A model generated the notes under the pieces. It had not been told where the DNA came from. It searched no databases and saw nothing but the letters and a program-made list of their open reading frames with translations. Source: Alphaproteobacteria bacterium (GTDB lineage: Bacteria; Pseudomonadota; Alphaproteobacteria; Rickettsiales; UBA3002). From it: a stretch of 40,538 bases of DNA. The DNA lies in NCBI GenBank assembly GCA_022841525.1, contig JALHRI010000014.1:1-40538 (forward strand), in the 5' to 3' direction. Within the stretch, counting starts at the first letter, position 1. Each line of letters begins with the position of its first letter. Shown here one piece after another: positions 36,668 through 40,538 of the stretch. The position numbers and the translations under genes are program-made.

Positions 36668-37999
36668 CTAGACGCCGCGCGAGGCTTGTTGCGCCGCGAT
36701 GAAATCTCGCAAGCGGCCAAGATCATGAATCATAGATTCTATGACTGGCAGTGCATGTTCGCCGGGTAATTTCCCCAGTGAAGCCAGCACTGCTTCAAAT
36801 TCATGATCGATATTCATACGCGTTTGTTGCGCGCGGTAGCGCTCGAAATGGCAAAAAACATCCCTAAATGCGGCAGCTTTTTCTTCTGATTGACTGCAAT
36901 TATGAAGAAACTGAACCCAAGGGCCTGATGCCGGGGCGAGTGATTTCGCAGGCGACTGACTCAGCTCATCCCCCAGTGATGATGCGCGTGCATCACGGTA
37001 ACGGTTATAAGCGCGAGGCAAGCCTTTTTCGCCGACTTTTTTCATCAAACTTTTATAGGCCAGGAAGCTGTTGCCTGAAGAATCACATTCTTTTGGTTGA
37101 ACGATAAAGTGGCCATGAGTTTTTGCCATGAGCATTAAGCCATGTAAAAAAGCATAGGTGGTGACAAAATTTACGTTCCCCATACCATCGGACGTACTTG
37201 CTAAAAAATGCTTGCTGTTAGGGTTGAATCTGTCGTCTAGCTCTCCGGCATATTGTGCGTAGTGGGGGTCATGTTGATTGGCAGTGCGATAATGGTGCCG
37301 CTGAATAACGCGTCCGCGCACGTCGCCTCCTTCGTAGAGTACAAAAATGGGCGAAGTGTCTCCTCTGGTGTGTAAGGTATGAATCGCATCGCTCAACGAG
37401 ATCTCACCACGATCTTTGAAGCCGTTTTTTAAGGCGGTAGATTCTATGGAGCCATCGGCATGTAGACTGCTGCTGGCCAGGTTGTGGGCATGAACAGCGC
37501 GCGCAAGTTGCGTATTAGGCTTTAGCAAACTTGCGATTAATTGCCCCTTTGAAGGTGGCCATGTTCCGCGCTCTCTGGATTGCCAGCGTACTGCGATATG
37601 GTCGTTACTTGGATGCTGTAAAATCGTATGGAGTCTATCCAAATACTCCTCACCGCAGCGCGTGGGAATAATCTCGATCAATCCCATTCCAAGTAAATCG
37701 CGCATAAATCCAACACGTTGATCTGCAAAGCGGTAGCCATAACGTATATTTGCGGCGCTCACCCGCGGAGGATCTCCGCAGAGGTCCTCGCGTTGAATCG
37801 GCGTTTGTAATCCAAAAAACTCGCCCAACACCATATCCGTCGTGCTTAATCTGATGACGCCACGTTTGGCCATTCCCATCAGTAACCGCGCGTAGCCATA
37901 ATGCTTCTGATGCTCCTCACCAGCGAGCATCAGCGTCAGCAGGCTAGAGGTATCTAGCACTACCGTAGGGGGGCTGGCGTCTGTCGTCGCACGTTGCAT
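36668..37999 (-). CDS. Large PIN-like domain protein of unknown function
   Basis: A 443-residue soluble protein. The N-terminal half has the spaced acidic residues of a PIN-type nuclease: Asp16 in VVLDTSSLLTL, Glu60 in DMVLGEFFGL, Asp204 in GEISLSDAIHTL and Asp226 in PIFVLYEGGDVRGR. That places a PIN-like fold over residues about 10-240, larger than in VapC. The C-terminal 200 residues match nothing I recognise; they include a hydrophobic TTYAFLHGLMLMAK helix and a charged helical end. No small antitoxin-like gene is adjacent. It is convergent with kbl (15-base gap). Nuclease activity is inferred from motifs only. Confidence 0.65.
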   Translation of the reverse strand: MQRATTDASPPTVVLDTSSLLTLMLAGEEHQKHYGYARLLMGMAKRGVIRLSTTDMVLGEFFGLQTPIQREDLCGDPPRVSAANIRYGYRFADQRVGFMRDLLGMGLIEIIPTRCGEEYLDRLHTILQHPSNDHIAVRWQSRERGTWPPSKGQLIASLLKPNTQLARAVHAHNLASSSLHADGSIESTALKNGFKDRGEISLSDAIHTLHTRGDTSPIFVLYEGGDVRGRVIQRHHYRTANQHDPHYAQYAGELDDRFNPNSKHFLASTSDGMGNVNFVTTYAFLHGLMLMAKTHGHFIVQPKECDSSGNSFLAYKSLMKKVGEKGLPRAYNRYRDARASSLGDELSQSPAKSLAPASGPWVQFLHNCSQSEEKAAAFRDVFCHFERYRAQQTRMNIDHEFEAVLASLGKLPGEHALPVIESMIHDLGRLRDFIAAQQASRGV

Positions 38000-38121
38000 C
38001 AGGCACTACTGCGGCAGAACTATGACGATTATATGACGATCTGCCTGCATTTTTTGCATAGCAGCATTGCACCTTTGTACGGCAAGGGCTGAGTGACATC
38101 GTATCAGATTGAAGCAAGCGC

Positions 38122-38150
38122 TTGACAAGCAGGGGGGCGGTTATTAGGAA
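38122..38150 (+). promoter_or_regulatory. Probable promoter of tRNA-Ile
   Basis: A consensus -35 TTGACA (38122-38127) lies about 50 bases before the tRNA. The -10 is weak (ttagga/taggaa, 38144-38150) and is followed by a GC-rich discriminator (gcgccc), as often seen at stringently controlled tRNA promoters. The rest of 38000-38121 shows nothing clear. Confidence 0.45.
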
Positions 38151-38173
38151 TGCGCCCTCTTTCTAAGTAAAGT

Positions 38174-38250
<77 letters not shown>

Positions 38251-38327
38251 TCCTACGCCCTGCGGGCTTCGGGTGGCAGGCCACCCCTTCGTGGCCTGAC
38301 GCACGGCACCGCAACGTGGACGTAGGA
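38251..38327. repeat. Palindromic element directly after the tRNA
   Basis: TCCTACG (38251-38257) is inverted as CGTAGGA (38321-38327). Inside, AGGCCAC/GTGGCCT (38278-38284 and 38291-38297) forms a perfect 7-bp stem with loop cccttc. It begins at the first base after CCA and may terminate or process the tRNA transcript. Related ctacg/cgtag and cttcggg words continue to about 38470, so most of the 316-base stretch before higB is decayed repeat without a convincing gene. Confidence 0.6.
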
Positions 38328-38504
38328 GTTTCGCCCGAAGCTCCTACTTGGAGCGTAGGGGGACTGGAGCCAAAGGTTCTGAACCGCTATCCTCAACTCT
38401 GGCTGAGTTCTCAATGTCTCTACCAGCCCCCACACCCTGCGCCTTCGGCTTCGGGCGGGGTGGCGTAGAATGTGGTCTTGATTTCAGCAAAATTAGTGCG
38501 CAAG

Positions 38505-38555
38505 TTCCCAATATGGTAAACAAGGCTTGTTCCCAATATGGGAATATGCTATAAC
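38505..38555 (+). promoter_or_regulatory. higBA promoter with tandem palindromic operator
   Basis: Two copies of a 15-bp palindrome, TTCCCA-ATA-TGGtAA (38505-38519) and TTCCCA-ATA-TGGGAA (38530-38544), start 25 bp apart. A promoter TTGTTC (38527-38532), 17-bp spacer, TATAAC (38550-38555) overlaps the second copy. Binding of HigA or HigBA there would block RNA polymerase. Confidence 0.65.
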
Positions 38556-38566
38556 GGAGCAAAGGC

Positions 38567-38860
38567 ATGAGAATACTTGCGCTCAAAACGCTGAAAGACT
38601 TTTGGGACGATTATCCCGATAGTACGGAGGCGTTAAAAGCGTGGTATGCCTTAGCGAAGAAGGCGGATTGGAAATCACCTGCGGAAGTAAAAGAAACCTA
38701 TGGCAATGCGAGTGTCTTACAAGAAGGCAGAGTCGTCTTTAATATCGCGGGCAACAAATATCGGCTGATTGTGTGGATCAACTACCCGTACCGCGTGATG
38801 TATGTGCGTTTTGTGGGAACGCATAAGCAGTACGATAAAATCAATGCGCAGGAAATATAG
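38567..38860 (+). CDS. higB: HigB-family toxin (mRNA interferase)
   Basis: A 97-residue RelE-fold toxin of the HigB_toxin family, which cleaves mRNA on the ribosome. Family features are the start LKTLKDFWDDYPDSTEALKAW, the central VFNIAGNKYRLIVWINY and the end VMYVRFVGTHKQYDKI. Length is normal. The toxin gene precedes the antitoxin gene, the usual reversed order of hig modules, with a gap of nine bases. GGAG lies seven bases before the start. Confidence 0.9.
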   Translation: MRILALKTLKDFWDDYPDSTEALKAWYALAKKADWKSPAEVKETYGNASVLQEGRVVFNIAGNKYRLIVWINYPYRVMYVRFVGTHKQYDKINAQEI

Positions 38861-38869
38861 GAGTGAGTG

Positions 38870-39238
38870 ATGGATATTAAACCGATCAAAACCAAAAAAG
38901 ACCATGCGCAGACACTAAAGCGTATTGAAGCGCTCATGACCGCCAAGCCCAATACGCCGCAGGGCGACGAGCTGGATATTCTCGTCACGCTGGTGGAGGC
39001 ATATGAAGCGAAGCATTACGCTATCGAGGCGCCGGATCCCATCGTCGCTATTCAGCACCGTATGGAAGCCCTCGGCATGCAGCGCAAAGACCTTGAGCCG
39101 CTCCTCGGCTCCAAAAGCCGCGTATCCGAAATCCTCAATCGTAAACGCAAGCTGACGATGGAAATGGTGCGCAATCTGCACGAGAGCATGCAATTACCCG
39201 CTGAGGCATTGATTCAGGATTATGCGGTGCGGACGTAG
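38870..39238 (+). CDS. higA: HigA-family antitoxin
   Basis: A 122-residue antitoxin. The C-terminal half is an XRE-type helix-turn-helix (MEALGMQRKDLEPLLGSKSRVSEILNRKRKL), as in the HigA proteins that pair with HigB_toxin. The N-terminal part is helical and should contact the toxin. The start at 38870 has AGGAG at the right distance; a GTG at 38867 is the less likely alternative. Its probable binding site is the tandem palindrome before higB. Confidence 0.88.
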   Translation: MDIKPIKTKKDHAQTLKRIEALMTAKPNTPQGDELDILVTLVEAYEAKHYAIEAPDPIVAIQHRMEALGMQRKDLEPLLGSKSRVSEILNRKRKLTMEMVRNLHESMQLPAEALIQDYAVRT

Positions 39239-39320
39239 TTGAAAAATATGAGGGGGCTATTCGCGTTGTTTTTTGGAAGGCCTTGGAGCAATTGCAGAAT
39301 GCTAAGCGCCCCCGCATAGA

Positions 39321-39345
39321 CTCTGCCATTTTGATTTTGGCAGGG
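39321..39345 (+). terminator. Candidate terminator downstream of higBA
   Basis: CTCTGCCA (39321-39328) pairs with TGGCAGGG (39338-39345), one G-U pair, loop of nine, followed by a short T-run (ttt). It lies in the gene-free gap between higA and the acetyltransferase; the rest of that gap shows nothing clear. Confidence 0.35.
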
Positions 39346-39465
39346 TTTCCAAATACAAGTCCGGATTGGTGGTCGGCAGCGGACTAACCTCGAACTCTTT
39401 GAACAGGATTGTAGAGGCTATATGCGACTTGAGTAATGCTTTGAAAGCTGTAGCATAATATCATT

Positions 39466-39972
39466 ATGAAAATTCTGGAATCACAAGATGTAAAGTTAGT
39501 TCCTCTCTCCGCAGAACATGAAGCGGAGTTTGTGAGGCTTGCTAATATTCCAGAAATCAATTGTCGGGTGAATAAGCCGTTGCTTTACACCAACACACAT
39601 TTTGCAGAACAGTTGGAAAAACTGCAAAAGAGCAAATCCAGTTTTGTGTGGATGATTGAACAAAATGCAAAAATTGTTGGTGTAATCAACAATGCTTCTG
39701 GGCGCGATCCAAGAGTTTTTCAAGGCGGATATTGGATTGACCCAGCTTGCTGGGGTAAAGGTGCGGCATCTACTGCACTGGTTCTAGTCAGAGATTTTTT
39801 GTTCAGAGAGTGCGGTGCTGAGCGTGTTCAGGCCGTGGTCGAACCTGATAATCTTACCTCTATTCGCGTTTTAGAAAAATGCGGCTATCAGTGTGAGGGT
39901 TTGCTCAAGAAATTCTATCCATCGGTCAACAGAGGTTTGATTGATGTGATAATGTATGCAGTAGTGAAATAG
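39466..39972 (+). CDS. GNAT-family N-acetyltransferase (RimJ/RimL-like)
   Basis: A 168-residue acetyl-CoA-dependent acetyltransferase. The GNAT layout is visible: the N-terminal VKLVPLSAEHEAEFVRL, the beta strand AKIVGVINN, the acetyl-CoA-binding segment YWIDPACWGKGAASTALVLVRDFLF, and the closing VEPDNLTSIRVLEKCGYQCEGLLKK typical of RimJ/RimL relatives. The substrate may be a protein N-terminus, an amino acid or an antibiotic; it cannot be decided. The DNA is AT-rich compared with the housekeeping genes, consistent with an accessory gene. Confidence 0.87.
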   Translation: MKILESQDVKLVPLSAEHEAEFVRLANIPEINCRVNKPLLYTNTHFAEQLEKLQKSKSSFVWMIEQNAKIVGVINNASGRDPRVFQGGYWIDPACWGKGAASTALVLVRDFLFRECGAERVQAVVEPDNLTSIRVLEKCGYQCEGLLKKFYPSVNRGLIDVIMYAVVK

Positions 39973-40024
39973 CCAAATTCTTCAGAAAACTAACAACTGG
40001 CATATTTTTTGATTTTCGAGCGTA

Positions 40025-40177
40025 TTGATTCCGAGGAACCGCAGAAAGTCTTATCATTCGCATTTAATTCCCTACTCGGCGTATCAGGGAAATAAAGCGA
40101 CCGAAATTGACAATATCAGGAAATATCTTCTCGACTTTCCCAGTCAAAAGAGCGTTGCTAAACCCTCTAAGATCTGA
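40025..40177 (+). pseudogene. Possible 3' fragment of an unrecognised gene
   Basis: A 50-codon frame from a TTG at 40025 to TGA at 40175-40177, with an in-frame stop at 40010. It encodes a tidy hydrophilic segment (IPYSAYQGNKATEIDNIRKYLL near the middle). Its stop overlaps the GAGG ribosome-binding site of the DUF5681 remnant, as for neighbouring genes in an operon. It may be the end of a truncated gene or a chance frame. Confidence 0.28.
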
Positions 40178-40185
40178 GGCCGTAC

Positions 40186-40490
40186 GTGTCAAAAAGCAGC
40201 GAAAATCGGGATAAAGTAGGGTTCAAAATACCCCCTAAGCACAGTCAATTCAAGAAAGGCCGTTCCGGCAATCCTCATGGCCGCCCGAAAAATATGATCC
40301 TGCCACTGAGCGAAAACAGCTAAAAGCCCTTTTAGGGTTGCTGGCAACACGACCAAACTACGGCTTCAAGGGTAAAGGGAATCCAAAGTCATTAAACTAT
40401 ATTTTCTAGCTAATTAAGGAGCTGGAAATTCAGATCCGCTTACAGTTCTATGAGAGAGAAGCGGAAGCACGTACCCGAAAGAAAAGATGA
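40186..40490 (+). pseudogene. DUF5681 domain gene, decayed
   Basis: GTG 40186, preceded by GAGG, opens 45 codons containing VGFKIPPKHSQFKKGRSGNP and HGRPKN. This is the N-terminal signature of DUF5681 proteins, which are common next to phage and plasmid genes in alphaproteobacteria. The frame stops at TAA 40321-40323. A frame shifted against it continues with TERKQLKALLGLLATRP, then a TAG, then a charged helical end (LIKELEIQIRLQFYEREAEA) to TGA at 40488-40490. This looks like one gene broken by a frameshift and a stop codon. Confidence 0.55.
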
Positions 40491-40538
40491 ATAAAATTGC
40501 GCAGGTGCTATCTGTGCCGTGGGTTGTTTTTCTTGGTA
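40487..40538 (+). CDS. Start of a gene running off the right edge
   Basis: ATG 40487 overlaps the TGA ending the decayed DUF5681 frame (ATGA) and opens 17 codons to the window end (MNKIAQVLSVPWVVFLG). Too short to identify; the coupling suggests that it follows the DUF5681 gene in an operon. Confidence 0.3.
   Translation, partial: MNKIAQVLSVPWVVFLG

Noticed and set aside
38505-38544. Possible start of a CRISPR-like repeat array
   Set aside because: Only two 15-bp copies, each itself a palindrome and sitting on a promoter; an operator explains them better.
38253-38586. Short frames on both strands between tRNA-Ile and higB
   Set aside because: They read through palindromic repeat DNA and across the higBA operator; no start signal or recognisable domain.

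Overview
The window looks like a chromosomal segment of an alphaproteobacterium with roughly mid-50s percent GC (estimated by eye). The main evidence is the run rodZ-like / ispG / hisS / prfA / prmC / DUF4167, the AspRS type, a PhoB-type regulator, a TTAA-N7-TTAA (CtrA-like) site, and a DUF5681 remnant at the right edge. A stand-alone tRNA-Ile(GAT) and palindromic elements, one of them inside a coding gene, recall Rickettsiales-like genomes, but the order cannot be fixed from this window.

Left part (1-7.3 kb): the 3' end of an unrecognised gene converges on a leftward operon (small membrane protein, winged-helix regulator, rlmN). rlmN carries an in-frame palindrome-rich insertion. A GGDEF protein and a receiver protein fused to a degenerate kinase-like module follow on the plus strand; a CtrA-type site precedes the second. 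Two tandem CBU_0592-family membrane proteins sit behind rnd on the minus strand.

Central housekeeping block (7.4-30.2 kb): aspS, rodZ-like, ispG, hisS, prfA, prmC and DUF4167 read rightwards with short gaps or ATGA overlaps. A leftward type I secretion pair (ABC exporter plus HlyD adaptor, no outer-membrane partner here) and an EamA permease interrupt it. Then come glnD-cca, phoB, yciB, an orphan prepilin, an rsmC-like/rsuA pair for 16S rRNA modification, an unrecognised protein and uup.

Right part (30-40.5 kb) is more accessory: a second EamA permease, a transglycosylase-like protein without a signal peptide, and the threonine catabolic genes tdh and kbl. tdh and kbl are separated by a vapBC module, an AT-rich gene for a Tat-signal protein, and two truncated copies of the kbl 5' end. 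Beyond kbl lie a large PIN-like protein, tRNA-Ile, a higBA module with a tandem palindromic operator, a GNAT acetyltransferase and a decayed DUF5681 gene.

The most unusual features are the kbl 5'-end repeats flanking foreign-looking cargo, the in-frame palindromic insertion in rlmN, the receiver/pseudokinase fusion behind a CtrA-like box, and the large PIN-like protein. No CRISPR array, rRNA gene, transposase or integrase was found.
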